Assembly (NCBI GenBank): GCA_028023455.1
Contig: JAQFVV010012536.1
Location: 950,001 to 1,014,000 of the forward strand
From: Epiperipatus broadwayi
Taxonomy: Eukaryota; Onychophora; Udeonychophora; Euonychophora; Peripatidae
Direction of reading: 5' to 3'
Length of the DNA stretch: 64,000 bases
Part shown: positions 1-13,259 of the stretch, piece after piece
Layout of the letters: each line of letters starts with the position of its first letter
Numbering within the stretch: the first letter of the stretch is position 1
Translations under genes and position numbers: made by a program
The notes under the pieces: model-generated
Told to the model about the DNA's origin: nothing
Databases searched by the model: none
The model's input: only the letters and a program-made list of their open reading frames with translations

Positions 1-669
1 ATTTGTTTTCCTTCTCATACTTTTACTGTTTTGCTTTCTATCTATCTTTGTTAAAGTGGAGAGGTTTTTAATAATGATGATTTGGAACTGATGTTTACAA
101 AAAATAATCTAAGTTAATTATTATCAATAAATTCCGTTTGATGCGATATCAACTTTAGGCAATCATATGAATAGTATTTATATTAAAACCACAAAATACT
201 AGTGATATCAAATTACAGGACTTCAATTTATCAAACTACCATAAGCTAATCAAAAATAAATGTAAATAAAGAAAAAACAATGTAAAGGAATAAATCATAA
301 AAACGATGAAATTTAATTTTTTAAGCTTTTAAGAATTTCAATACTGTAGCCGCCATTTCTTTTTCTTTGCTGAATATCACGTTTTCAAACGTGAATTTAT
401 GTACTGTAATCTCGTTTTCTTTGCAATTTAAATATATCTATTCAGTTCAGTACCATAGTTAAAAATATATGTATTGATGTTGTTCCAAGCGCTTTTTATT
501 CTTCAAAATGTTTTATTTTGTACACCTTTAATAAAATATTATATTTTTTGAGAATCATGAGTGACAATTCCAAAAAAAAAACATCCTACTTTCATTAATT
601 AAAGAAATAATCAAAAAAGCAAGTCATGTATAATGTGACATTACTTTTATAAGCTTGTATTTACAAAAA
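1..669. other. AT-rich stretch, no feature seen
   Basis: No open reading frame, repeat array or palindrome that I can support. The DNA is ordinary AT-rich sequence leading up to the first foldback. Confidence 0.6.
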
Positions 670-1198
670 TGTAATACAGAGCATATCAATAGCTCGAACA
701 AGCTCTTAATTGATAAGTGCAGTAAAAGAAAATATTTAAAATCTCTATCCAGAACATTCCTATCTCCAGACCAATTGGTTTCGAGCTTATGGTTCATCTC
801 AGTGAAGAACTAGAATATTTAGACACTAGATCTAAAATATCAACTCAAAACCCAGCACTTATTTACATAATATTTAAGTAGAAACTCTGAAGTTTTCAGA
901 TATGAAAATGTCTTTTACTCCAGCTATCTAAATAGCTATTTAAGTTAGATAGCTGGAGTAAAAGACATTTTCATGTCCAAAAACTTCAGAGTTTCTACTT
1001 AAATATTAAGTGCTGGGTTTTGAGTTGATATTTGAGATCTAGTGTCTAAATATTCTAGCTCTTCACTGAAGTGAGCCATAAGTTCAACACCAATTGGTCT
1101 GGAGATAGGAATGTTTTGGATAGAGATTTTAAATATTTTCTCTTACCTTACCTATCAATTAAGAGCTTGTTTGAGCTATTTGTACACTCTGTATTACA
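670..1198. mobile_element. Large foldback element, family A
   Basis: Two arms of about 260 bp face each other around a loop of about a dozen bases near 930-941. The outer ends are TGTAATACAGAG on the left and its complement on the right. The arms are imperfect: the left arm carries a few extra bases near 870-880. Each arm contains, in order, AATAGCTC..AACAAGCTCTT, a CCAGACCAATTGG block, a CTCAGTGAAG block, a CTAGAATATTTAGACAC block and a CAGCACTT block. The same order appears in single-armed copies at 28.6, 43.5, 63.4 and 63.8 kb. I see no transposase, so this is a non-autonomous foldback or MITE. No clear target duplication is visible. Confidence 0.85.
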
Positions 1199-2469
1199 TT
1201 TAATTAAAGGAAAAAACAAAAATTATTGATCTAATTAAAAAAAGTCTTAGTCAGAAGGTGACCAAATATATCAAAAAATGACTCTTCTACTAAAGAAATT
1301 ATAAAGAAAAGCTCTATAGATATATGTGTATATGCGCTTTTTTAATTCATTATTGATAACTATGTTTCTATACTTTTTTATTAAAATTTTGTCTGCCTAT
1401 AGCATGTACTTTTCATTTATATATAGAACACACTCTAAATACAAACAGTACATTTTATATGTATAAACGTGTTGAAATATATTACATTGTACACTTAGAA
1501 TATAAGAAATAAAGTATAATATTTTAATCATTGTTTAATAACAAAAGATGAGCTATTATACGTTAATAAATACTATTGTATGTAGGGAGCTTGGAAACAA
1601 AATGTAGATAGTTTGCGGTCCTGTTGTATATTACTACTGTATTCATAATTTTAAATACATAGCATCATCCTATATTGTTGCTTTCCAATATAATATATTT
1701 GTAATAAAATATTACAAATATTAAATATCACAAATACAAAAGCAAGACAAACTAAAATAAACATATTAATATAAAAGAAAAAAAATTATCATCATTACTA
1801 TCAGAGAAGAAAATAGGTGAAATTTAGTATAGATTTCAGTATAATACGAGAAAAATAATCACTATATAAAGAAGATATATCTACTTACAGTACATCTAGA
1901 GATATCTGAATCTGTATTTAATTTGTTATCATTGTACTTGGCAAAAGGTAATCTTCTGCTAAGCAACATCGGACTATTTCAATAGACTATAGGGATCTAT
2001 TTAGTAGTTATTATTCTCTGCAAATGTACTTTTAAGTTTATACACTTTTTTCTTTAAAATGATATTTGACTTTCTTGCTTTGCAATATAAAGTATATTGA
2101 TAGAGTTCGGTTATTTATATAAAAAAAAAAAGAACATGTTTATTAAAACTTGATTCGATTACAAGTATGGTTGTTTATAATTCCATGAAAACTTAGTTAC
2201 GCATATGTGTGTGCGCGCGCGTGTGTATACGTGTGTGCGTATGTATATGCGTTTTCAAAGATAGTCTGTTAACATTAATTTTAAATATAGCTGTTTTTGT
2301 TTTGTAAAAAAAAAAAAAAAATCCTTTATATTAAAAGTAACATCAAAAATATAATACGTCACTGTAATTTTAAATTTAATACGTTATCTTTGTTATATTA
2401 AGCAACGATTGTTCTTTTATTTAAACGTTATTTGTTGTTCATTTTTATTAAATAAAAACTTGCATTCTT
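1199..2469. other. AT-rich stretch with a short GT/GC array
   Basis: No gene seen. A short alternating purine-pyrimidine tract (GTGTGTGCGCGCGCGTGTGT and relatives) lies at about 2206-2252. Such tracts can adopt Z-DNA, but nothing here shows that they do. Confidence 0.55.
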
Positions 2470-2625
2470 TAAAAAATTTCTCTACCAAGATCGAATTCCC
2501 TTTTCGGTGAATATCGCTTCAAACCAGCGGAATGTAAGTACTGTTCGTGTCTTTACGGGTATTACTGGTTTCAAGCATAATTAACCTCTGCGGCCTTGGC
2601 CAAACGCTAGGCAGTGATTTTTCTA
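2470..2625. other. GC-richer islet with hairpin and donor-like site
   Basis: This block stands out from its AT-rich surroundings. On the plus strand one frame stays open for about 40 codons up to a stop near 2583. A GTAAGT donor-like string follows GCGGAAT at about 2535. The halves GCTTCAAACCAG and CTGGTTTCAAGC form an imperfect inverted pair. It could be an exon, a 5' UTR or an old repeat. I do not recognise the peptide. Confidence 0.3.
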
Positions 2626-3337
2626 TTTAATAGATGATAAATGAAGAATGATACGTCGTTAGAAATCATCTTTTAAAAAGAAACTCAATCACATAACATG
2701 AAATATTATATTTATGTCAAATTTTATTCTTCTTTTCGTGTAAATTGGTAAATACAGAGACCTCAATTATAGAATATTATTTTATTACAGTTTGAACTTT
2801 ATGAAATGTCAGTAACGCCTTAACAAGCTTCAATTTTCTTACTCGAAGAGCTAAAAGAGGAGAAAATAACTGATTTGACCTCTAATTACTTAAATTCATT
2901 GTTGTTGGGAAGAAAACGAAAAAGTTACTAAACTTTTTTTTAAAAAAAAGCATTTAGAAATAACTTTTATATTTTTTTTTATTATTAAGAACAAAAAAAA
3001 AGAAGAGAGAGAGATAAATTTCAATAAGCATTGTATTACAACTTTGAATATAACCAAAAGAAAAATTGATTTTCTTCTATTCATCCTTGTTTTTAATTTA
3101 ATAATATATATATGTCATAATTTTAAATTCAAAACTATCACTCTAATGTGCTTAAATGAACTGTGAAAATATTTGAAATAAATAAAGTTGTTAACTACTG
3201 ATAGTTATATAAACAAAAATAATTTCATTTACAAAATTAAAATTTTGATAGAATTATAATCAGTTTACAAAATAACTCATTCTGAATGGAAAAAAATTGC
3301 ACTAAATTGTATATTAACTTATTATATTTACATTAAA
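2626..3337. other. AT-rich stretch, no feature seen
   Basis: Homopolymer runs only. The open frame on the minus strand around 2.9-3.1 kb is dominated by Lys, Phe and Ile from A/T runs and has no recognisable domain. Confidence 0.55.
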
Positions 3338-3526
3338 TATATAGGGTATATGAGCCCAGACTTTGACACGACCCACCACTCACCACTCTATCTCATATCA
3401 CTGATACGCTTGAACACATATATGTCGAAAAGATAAATAATATATATGTTCAAGTGTAACAGTGATAGGAGATAAAGTGGTGAGTGGTGGGTCGTGTGAA
3501 AGTCTGTGCTCATATACCCTATATAT
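3338..3526. mobile_element. Palindromic MITE, family C ends
   Basis: Arms of about 85 bp. The outer ends read ATATAGGGTATATGAGC on the left and the complement on the right. The arms carry CACGACCCACCACTCACCAC and its complement. The right end (AAAGTCTGTGCTCATATACC) is close to the right end of the family C element at 34.3-34.6 kb, so I place it with that family. No coding capacity. Confidence 0.8.
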
Positions 3527-3841
3527 TACATATATTGATACAAGTATATAATAAGCCTGTATTTCAGTTATTATTATATTTACATTTATATTAGTAAGAC
3601 AGGTAGTTTTACTTTCATGTCTATTTAACTAAAAAGGTGGTGAAGAAATCTAGGCCAGTTGTATAGAAAATGCACCAAATTCTAAAATAGAACAAACAGA
3701 ATTAAACCAGTGTACTCAAAGCAAAGATAGTAAACAATTTTAACTACAGCTGAAGATGATTAATGTTGAGAGAAAATAAGAGTGAACCATTGTTGTTACT
3801 TTCAAATAATTTCAGCATTTCGATGCTTTTACTTTCGTTTT

Positions 3842-3978
3842 CCTACCATTGGTTGCAAAGTTGTTGTTTTTTTCCATATGTCAAAGCATCGGCCAGGAAG
3901 CGAACCCGCGACAACTATCTGCAAGCAACTGCTTGCTTGCAAGACAGCTGCGCTGACCTCTCGGTTACCAACGCTTGA
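3842..3978 (-). mobile_element. tRNA-derived SINE copy 1
   Basis: Read on the minus strand, the head (3884-3978) begins near AAGCGTTGGT, has a Pol III A-box-like GTAACCGAGAGG and a B-box GGGTTCGCTTCC, and ends GGCCGATGCTTTGACATATG followed by an A-rich tail. It matches the copies at 26.97, 46.3 and 47.9 kb. A short GCAAGCA duplication is visible inside the head. It is a retroposed short element, not a tRNA gene, because all copies share the non-tRNA GACAYATGR tail. Confidence 0.8.
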
Positions 3979-4530
3979 CGGTTGTAAAGTTTTTGCATCT
4001 GAAAATAATATAGATTTCATGAATTCTTAGAATTTACTGAAAAACAATAGATTAAATTGGTTAAGGAGATACAGACAATAGCAATCTTCGCCCAACAAAT
4101 ATCAGATGTTATTATTTGTTCATATTAACTTGTTACTGTCATCAGATAATTTAACAAACTTCTTACAACAATTTTTGCCCCCAAGCTCAATGGTTTTAAA
4201 GGTATGATCTGACTATCGTAATGCCTAACTTTTATAATTTATAAATCGATAGTAAAATGGCTGAACCGACAAACACGTGTAATTTTTAGGAATGAAATTA
4301 CTATTTAAAAACAATTACTTAAACGTAATAATGATAAAATTACTTTATAGATATGCAAGTAAGAATTTAACGGTATAAGATTTAGTTAGATATCAATATG
4401 TTTATATCTAGAAATAAAATTTAAATTGGGGGAAAAGTAGATGTACGTTTTAGGAAAGGTGATAAAAATCTTTAATCTCCAGTAACTGTTTTCATTTTTT
4501 ACTAGTTTACTGTAATTAAAATTTACAATA

Positions 4531-5454
<924 letters not shown>

Positions 5455-5675
5455 TATATTCAGAACAGGTTATATTTACCTATTTAAAGAGGTTTACTTA
5501 AACTACTTTGTATCAATAATTTCAATCTCTGTGGTGAAGTTGCAATCTTTAGGGTCAATGTAAATATATTGAACCATAAATAAAAGTGGATTCCACTTTT
5601 AATAGTAAAAGGAAGTTGCCTTGACAACACTTTGAGATTGTTGATTGTTATTGATATTGGGATTGTTTAAATGTT
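5455..5675 (+). repeat. Dispersed repeat, left copy of an inverted pair
   Basis: The sequence runs from TTCAGAACAGGTTATATTTA through GGAAGTTGCCTTGACAACA to GATATTGGGATTGTTTAA. A diverged copy lies inverted at 56,810-57,024. I do not recognise the family. The pair is separated by more than 51 kb. Confidence 0.65.
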
Positions 5676-6123
5676 GATTGTTTTTAATGATATACTTTTT
5701 TCAATCTATTTTTTTTTACTTTTTCTATTATAATACAAATCTAATAAAGAACATAACATCAAAACATTACTATCCAAGAATTTTATTTATTGAAACATAT
5801 TTTTTTCATCATTAACTAACCACTTTGTCATTTTTATTTTGTAGTTCAACAGCAAGATTTATTTTATATCGTTTATATGGAATAATTCCAATTATAGAAA
5901 TACTTATAATGTAATGTTGATGTAGTAGTATTGGAAAAAATAACTTTAATTATAAAACATTGATATTCTAAACTTTGAAAATTCACTGTCTCTGGTGAAC
6001 TAATTTTGAATGTTGCTGAAAGAAGGTAAGAAATAAGAATCCATTACAATGAATCATGCCTTTTTATATTTTAATTTTCCAAACATTTGATAATATGTAG
6101 ATGTCTAAATCTTAATAAACTGT
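5676..6123. other. AT-rich stretch, no feature seen
   Basis: No supported feature between the dispersed repeat and the TATC array. Confidence 0.5.
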
Positions 6124-7250
<1,127 letters not shown>

Positions 7251-7974
7251 TCTTGGTAGTTTTTTTGTATTATAATATAAAATAAATGACTGGCATTGTT
7301 GGCTTTTTTGAATTTTGAAATTTGCATAATATTTGTGTAATATTTGCACCAATACTGACAACTTCAATTTTTTTTTAAAGTAATAACAGATTGCCTCTGA
7401 ACATACCAAACACATGTATCTAGTTCATATAATATTAAAAAAATACTTTGTTTTTTAATTTTTGTCAAACTTTTAGCTTTAGGCTGTTCCTAACTGTAAT
7501 TGCCTTTGTTGTATTCTTGATATTGTATCTTGTTCAGTGAATAAAGGTTTTTGTTGAAATGAAATCATTTTATTAACATGAAATACTTAGCAATATCAAA
7601 CTTTAAGAAGAAACAAAAAATAAAAATAAAAGTTATATTTTTTCAATATAATATGAAAAATAATATTAATAATTATGATCATATAGTTTTCTGAGTCAAA
7701 AAATACCTCCTGCTGTTCCATAAAACTTGTTAAATTTAACATTGTTATTTTCATTTATTTCCTTTTTTGGACAGCATATAATTAAAGTATCATATTCATA
7801 AATCAATGTAGTGCATATTGTGGATTCATAGTATTTAAAGAAGTATAAAATCTATAACTTTATTTCATGATATTTTTTTGATTTCATTTTATAGATTGTT
7901 TTTAAGTATTTTTTTTAACGAATACATACATGTGATGGAGTATCACATTTATGCATGCATGCATATTAAATTAG
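7251..7974. other. AT-rich stretch, no gene
   Basis: Contains an isolated AATAAA near 7540 and a short string (AATACCTCCTGCTGTTCC near 7705) that resembles part of the tandem pair at 27.8-28.0 kb. No element can be delimited. Confidence 0.45.
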
Positions 7975-7980
7975 CCTTAA

Positions 7981-8193
7981 ACCACTGGAGGGTTGCATTA
8001 GATCCTAAAATCTAGGTGCAGTACTCTCAGATACAAGGTTCCTCACTGATGATGGCCACAAGCCAGAAACTAGTCTGGGGATATTGGATGAGTAGGCACT
8101 AGATAGGGATTTTATGCACAAGCCTTCTGGCATCCATTGATTACTCTGTTTGTCACAGGGTGGCACTACTGTATGGAGAATTTTGCCTTTGTT
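7981..8193 (+). mobile_element. Family B repeat, single-armed copy
   Basis: Begins GGAGGGTTGCATTAGATCCT and runs through CTCCTCACTGATGA-type, AGAAACTAGTCTGGGGATA and GGATGAGTAGGCACTAGATA blocks to TGGCACTACTGTATGGAGAA and TTTTGCC. Near-complete kin are at 53.07-53.28 kb and, folded back, at 26.35-26.6 and 48.7-48.9 kb. The short block from CTCACTGA to GGGGATATT is shared with family A. No coding potential. Confidence 0.8.
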
Positions 8194-8199
8194 TGTAAA

Positions 8200-9235
8200 T
8201 TAGCCTTGATGTTGTTTCTGGTATTGTAGGTTATAATAAATTCTGAAGACATTATACAAACTTTTATGTAGCACATTCCTTTCATTAAGAATGATGGCTT
8301 TGAGAGTGAATTTTTTCTTTTGTTACTTCAGAAACAAAAATTGCAATTTTTATTAATTTATTTACGTATTTATGCTAATTTATGCAACATATTTATATAA
8401 TATTTTTTAAACAAAAAAAATATACATGATCACAATTAGATTTTATTTGAAACTGTTTGTTTTTAAGAAGATAAATGAAATAAAACCTTAATTATGATAA
8501 AGCAGAAACTGAGATTGATTTTCTGGAAAAAAAATGGTTTCATAAACACAGATGCATAATTTTTTTATTATAATTTAATAATAATGAATGTAATTTTAAA
8601 ACATAATTTTATTGCTTTTTGATATATAAACAAAAATTCATTTTGATTTTAAAAACAGACTTGAAATCAGGCACAATTTATTTAATATGTTTTTATAAAC
8701 TGGAAATGACTATGATTTAATGCAAAAAGACTCATTGTTTTCATTATATTAAATAATAAAATAAAAGTTATTAATTTAGCAGTGGCAGAAAAAAAAGTTG
8801 CAAAATATTCTTGTATTATATCAGAAAGTGTAAAGTTTAAAAAAACTGAATTGGATAATGAAAAATAGGTGTAAATTTACATATTCTGAATTTAAAAACA
8901 TCAAAGCAACTACAGATGCCTTAATCTGTTGATAATGAGACAACTATTATGTTTTTATTGGGGGGAAATGTATTGAAAAAAAAAATCATTCAAAATATGT
9001 TTGATTACAATGAAAGTTTAATCATTTAATTCTTTCATATAAAGTAATTTGTTTGAGAAAAAATTCGCCATCTATTGAGAGTTTTTGCAAACTTTATTTT
9101 TAAAATGTTCCAAAAAAAGTCAATAAATGTCAGAAGGAAAAATTCAGCAGGGTAAAAGATGCTTAACTCCCATTTTGGTAAGAGTTCATTGTGTTTATTG
9201 TAACGTGAAACCAGGCGATCGAAAGCTTAACTTCC
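8200..9235. other. AT-rich stretch, no feature seen
   Basis: Very A/T-rich with many A and T runs. No frame, palindrome or array I can support. Confidence 0.5.
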
Positions 9236-9455
9236 CTTTTATTTATATGTAATGGAGAATTCTTATTATTTAAGATTGTCCACTTTCCGCTACCGCAAGC
9301 AGAGAGAGCATACGGACATAAACGAGTCTATATCCCTATTTGACCGAACCTGTATGCTATATGGGTATAGCCCCAGGTTATATTTCCCGGTCAACTATTT
9401 CCCGACTGCTGTAAGATTTTACAGAGTTACAGCACTTGGATATTTATAAATTTTA
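9236..9455. other. GC-richer islet, unidentified
   Basis: A block with CCGCTACCGCAAGC, CCGAACCTGTATGC and CCCGGTCAACTATTTCCCG stands out from its surroundings. A 65-codon frame starting at ATG 9252 spans it on the plus strand, ending in an aromatic-rich tail. I recognise no family, and the frame may be chance in a GC-rich repeat fragment. It lies 430 bp from the decayed coding segment on the opposite strand. Confidence 0.3.
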
Positions 9456-9880
9456 ATAGGATCAAAATATTGCATCACTAGCTTCACATGTTAATTCAGT
9501 ACTCAAAATGAATAATAATTATTTCCCAAACCCTAAGACTATATTACTTTTTGGAGTGGTGAAGAATGAGACGAAACAGATTTAAATCAATAATAAATAT
9601 ATTTAATAGAATAAATTAACAATAAAAGAAATACTTTAAATCATTAACACTTAATAAAAAAACAGATTATATGCTATAATGCTACGAGTAAAAATAAAAG
9701 AAAAGAATCCTATAAATGATTGTACATTTATAAGTCATCATTCCAGGTATTTATAACAAAGTTAAAGAATGTCTTTATCATTTAAAGTAAGTATTTGGCC
9801 ATTGTCTAAATTAAAGGGTATGTGCACATGGAAATATAGAATATAGTATACATATTTACCTAGGTTTTTAAGTCTCTGAA

Positions 9881-10300
9881 TTAATTTGAAGTCTTGCTGA
9901 CTGCCACGTGGAATTTCTCCACTTCTTTAGCAGGGACGGTCGCTCCTAAGTTAGATTTTGGTTGTGGGAACTCCTCAGTGTTTAAGGCATCAAGAACAAG
10001 GCAAAAACGAATCCTCCAGCAGGTGCTACATCGGTAGTTGTTACATCGAGATGCGAACCATTAAAGCACGGGAGTCTGGATTGACCGGCGATCATGACTG
10101 GCCCTTAGCCACACATCCTTGAAGCTTTCCTTATGTTGTAGTTTGTTTTCATGTTCATACAGTTTCAGTCTGCTATGTCGAGGTCGTTTGACTCAGCTTT
10201 CTGGTTTTTTTTTTAATTTAACTTTTCATGTCTGCTTTCTATTATATTTTTCTGCTTCTTATCAGAGCAGTGTCCTCACTGAAGTCTCGACCAATACTGT
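9881..10300 (-). pseudogene. Decayed coding segment, unidentified protein
   Basis: Read on the minus strand, about 140 codons look like real protein but are broken. The first part (10,300 to about 10,055) has several in-frame stops, mostly TGA, between stretches such as EAEKYNRKQT and RHSRLKLYEHENKLQHKE. A frameshift then leads into FNGSHLDVTTTDVAPAGG, and a second into EEFPQPKSNLGATVPAKEV, ending in a TAA stop at 9881-9883. The first half is basic and hydrophilic. Placement of the final stop after a coherent tail suggests the true C-terminus of a gene. I do not recognise the protein. It could be a host pseudogene or a transposon-borne frame. The surroundings are much more AT-rich. Confidence 0.45.
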
Positions 10301-11190
10301 TTTTTAATTAATTAATTAATGTCCTTTATTTTTCAAATTCTTTCCTTATCTTGATCTCCTGCTTGGTTTTTCTTTCACACCTTTTTACTTTACAATGCTT
10401 TCAACAACTTATACAAAATTACTTTTAATTTGATATAATTTTATAATATAATATTTTACATTTATTTATCAACCACTTTCTTTAATAAAATTATTTCATT
10501 TTGACATGCAATAAACCTTGCTCTCTTTATTCATACATTCTCATATGCATTTTATTTTCATCAAAATGTGTAATTTTAAGAACAGATCTTTATCTTCCAT
10601 TGTATTCTAAATTTTACTTATATTTTATTAAACTCCCCAACTACCGCTTTTTTTTACATCATTAAGTTTCTATTTTATTTATATTTCCTTTCTCATTTTT
10701 TAATCTTACACTAAACACATGATATCGATATTTCTAACCTTAAGATTTTTATTCTTTCTAAAATCTGAACTTTGGAGGGTAAAAGATAAGAATCTTTTTG
10801 ATTCTAATTCCCTCTCTTTCTTAATTAAAACATTTTGTTGTTTATAATTTTTTAACCTCACTTTTTAATTTTCCAAACACAATATTTAATATTCTTTAAA
10901 TGTTAAATATCTATATATGTGACCGCAGTATGTGCGATCATCACATTATATATGACACTAATTTTTATGACATTATTTGGAGAATTAGATTATTTGCAAG
11001 TTTATTATTAATTCATGATTATTTTTGTATAATAAATTGTGCAATTATTATTAAAACTCAAAAATATAAATTATTATTTATTTTTAAACAATGAAAATTA
11101 CCCAGAGGGCATTTATAAGCTGTTTGCTCAATAAAATCGGTAGCCTTCAGTGTGAGTATATTGCAATGTTCTTAAAAAATACTAAAAAAT
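10301..11190. other. Pyrimidine-rich AT stretch, no gene
   Basis: The plus strand is T/C-rich between about 10.2 and 10.9 kb. No domain is visible in any frame. Confidence 0.45.
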
Positions 11191-11194
11191 TTGA

Positions 11195-11690
11195 AAATTT
11201 AAAGCACAACTTTATCTATTTATGAGATATTATTAATTATTTATTATCATTTTAAAAACAATGTGAAATTAAAAAGATTTCATTTATTTTCTGAAACTGA
11301 AAATGTTCTTCCAAACAATGATTATGTAAGAGGTTGGTAGTTTTGATTGTGAGGTAATTTTTTAAACATGATTAGAAGTCAAATATAATTATTTAGAATT
11401 TGCTTCATTTGTAAATAAAAATATCTATCAAATAAATTATATATTTTTTCTTATATATATCTCTCTCTTCCTATTTATAAATAAGAATGAAAGAAATAGA
11501 TAGTTGGTGACTTTTAGTAAAAAAATATTTCCAAACTGGGTACATTTGCTTATATTATTTCTTTACTTCCTTAGTTTTAATATATTTATGTTAGGGTATG
11601 GATGAAAAGCTTGCAAAAATCAGACAAGCTTTATTTCAAAAAGGTGTTTGAATTGATATAATACCCCTGCAACCAAAGAAATGAGATAAT
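11195..11690 (+). repeat. Dispersed repeat, kin of 25.2-25.8 kb
   Basis: The block CAACTTTATCTATTTATGA with TTTTAAAAACAATGTGAAAT (11,205-11,300) matches 25,697-25,790. The block CTATTTATAAATAAGAATGA, a distal ACAAGCTTTATTTCAAAAAG and a TTGATATAATA string (11,460-11,660) match 25,236-25,430. The order of the two blocks differs between the loci, so this is a rearranged or compound repeat. Family unknown. Confidence 0.55.
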
Positions 11691-11754
11691 GAAATTATGA
11701 TTACATATTTCCATTTACCCCTTGTCTAACTCTGTTTCATTTTATATACCTCAA

Positions 11755-11869
<115 letters not shown>

Positions 11870-12079
11870 ATTTCTCTACTTAAACCTTTTTTCTTGATTA
11901 ATCTGAAATTCTAAGATGTGTAAGGATGAACCACTGACCTTAAGATACACAATGCAGACATGAACACCATTAGAGTTACCTCACTTTTAACACAATAGGC
12001 ACCAACAATCCAAACAACATCAAAAATACATATCAATATAACACTCTTGATCAATGAATAAGTCCAGAGACATAGAGGA

Positions 12080-12081
<2 letters not shown>

Positions 12082-12137
<56 letters not shown>
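12082..12137. repeat. (AT)n microsatellite
   Basis: About 28 uninterrupted AT units, self-complementary. Confidence 0.97.
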
Positions 12138-12140
<3 letters not shown>

Positions 12141-12489
12141 TGAAGTCAATATTTCATTGTACACTTGAGCCATAGATCATTAAGTCTTACAGGTTAGATG
12201 GCACATGCGATATATTTGAATTTAAGAAGTATTGTGCTCTTATGACTAGAGTCTTTGTCATGGTCTTATGACTAGAGACTTACAGGCAAAAAAATAATAT
12301 TACTTAAAAACAATGTAAAGTTATGTAAAAGGGTTGGTCCAATGTAAAGATAAAACTCAATATGAAGTGTCACGAAAACATCAATCTCTCAAGTCAATGC
12401 CAGATTTTTTATTCCATCATTAACAAAAAAAGTACAACTTAACAAATTATCAAAGTATATGGCTGCCGTTTCCTCATGAAGGATAATAA

Positions 12490-12693
12490 CAATAATATAT
12501 CTATATGAACTCACATACAGTTAAAGGTGAAGCTAAAATGAGAATTATAATACTAAGGTGACTTAATGCTTTTGAGGAATTTCTATATCCTCATAAACAA
12601 TTCCTCAAAAGCATTAAGCCACTTAGTATAATAATAATTCTTATTTAAGTTTTACCTTTAAATATGTGTCACCGCATATAGATATATTACTAT
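12490..12693. mobile_element. Foldback element with 95-bp arms
   Basis: Arms of about 95 bp carry CTTAATGCTTTTGAGGAATT and its complement at the centre, and ATATATCTATATG at the outside. The loop is about 13 bases. Arms differ at several positions and by small indels. No coding sequence. It sits 50 bp from another foldback. Confidence 0.8.
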
Positions 12694-12740
12694 TCATTTA
12701 AGGGAAGTTTACATATCTGTTATTATTAAATAATAACAAT

Positions 12741-13252
12741 AAATTGATAAAAACCAACACTTCTGTTATTATTTATCAGATATAATATTTAAACCACTAA
12801 ATATCACATGATCGGCATTTTTTATTACTCTGTTTGGCACAGGGTGGCACTACTGTATGGATAGTTTTGCCTGTTTAATAACAGCGATAATATTATTAAT
12901 ATGTACCATTAAAATATTTGCCAAATGTTTTCAACACTAAAGTGTTGTTATAAAGGCAAACTCTGTAAAGCATGTATGAGCCACATGTCAAAAAACGAAA
13001 GATTAGGAAATCATATTTAATTAACAATTCCCATGATGCAATTAATGCTAAACAAACTAGTTTTCCGATTAGTGATGTCTGGTTGTTAAAGCAAGCTTTT
13101 AAATTTGTAACGAGTCCATATTTTACAAAGTTTGCCTTGATAAGGACATGTTAGTGTTGAAAACACTTGGCAATTATTTTGCTGGTTTATATTAATAATA
13201 TTATCTCTGCTAAAGAACAACAGAAATGTTGGTCTTCATCAGTTTATAATTT
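12741..13252. mobile_element. Foldback element interrupted by a family B fragment
   Basis: The outer arms carry ACCAACACTTCTGTT on the left and the complement of ACCAACATTTCTGTTGTT on the right. The inner arms carry TTTTCAACACTAA and CAAGGCAAACT-type blocks. The left arm is broken by about 97 bp of foreign sequence at 12,790-12,886, while the right arm is continuous. The central loop (about 12,975-13,120) has an open frame from ATG 12,972, but I see no domain in it. Confidence 0.75.
12790..12886 (+). mobile_element. Family B end fragment inserted in a foldback arm
   Basis: Starts AAACCACTAAATATCACATG and ends GGATAGTTTTGCCTGTTT, matching the terminal part of the family B copies at 8.1 and 53.2 kb. 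Similar strings flank both sides of the insert (ATCAGATATAATATT and AACAGCGATAATATT), consistent with a diverged target duplication of about 15 bp. Confidence 0.6.
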
Positions 13253-13259
13253 GTAGCAG

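Noticed and set aside
7535-7565. AATAAA as a gene 3' end
   Set aside because: AATAAA is expected by chance many times in DNA this AT-rich, and no coding sequence precedes it.
12972-13154. 60-codon frame in a foldback loop
   Set aside because: No domain is visible, and its ends fall in the palindrome arms.
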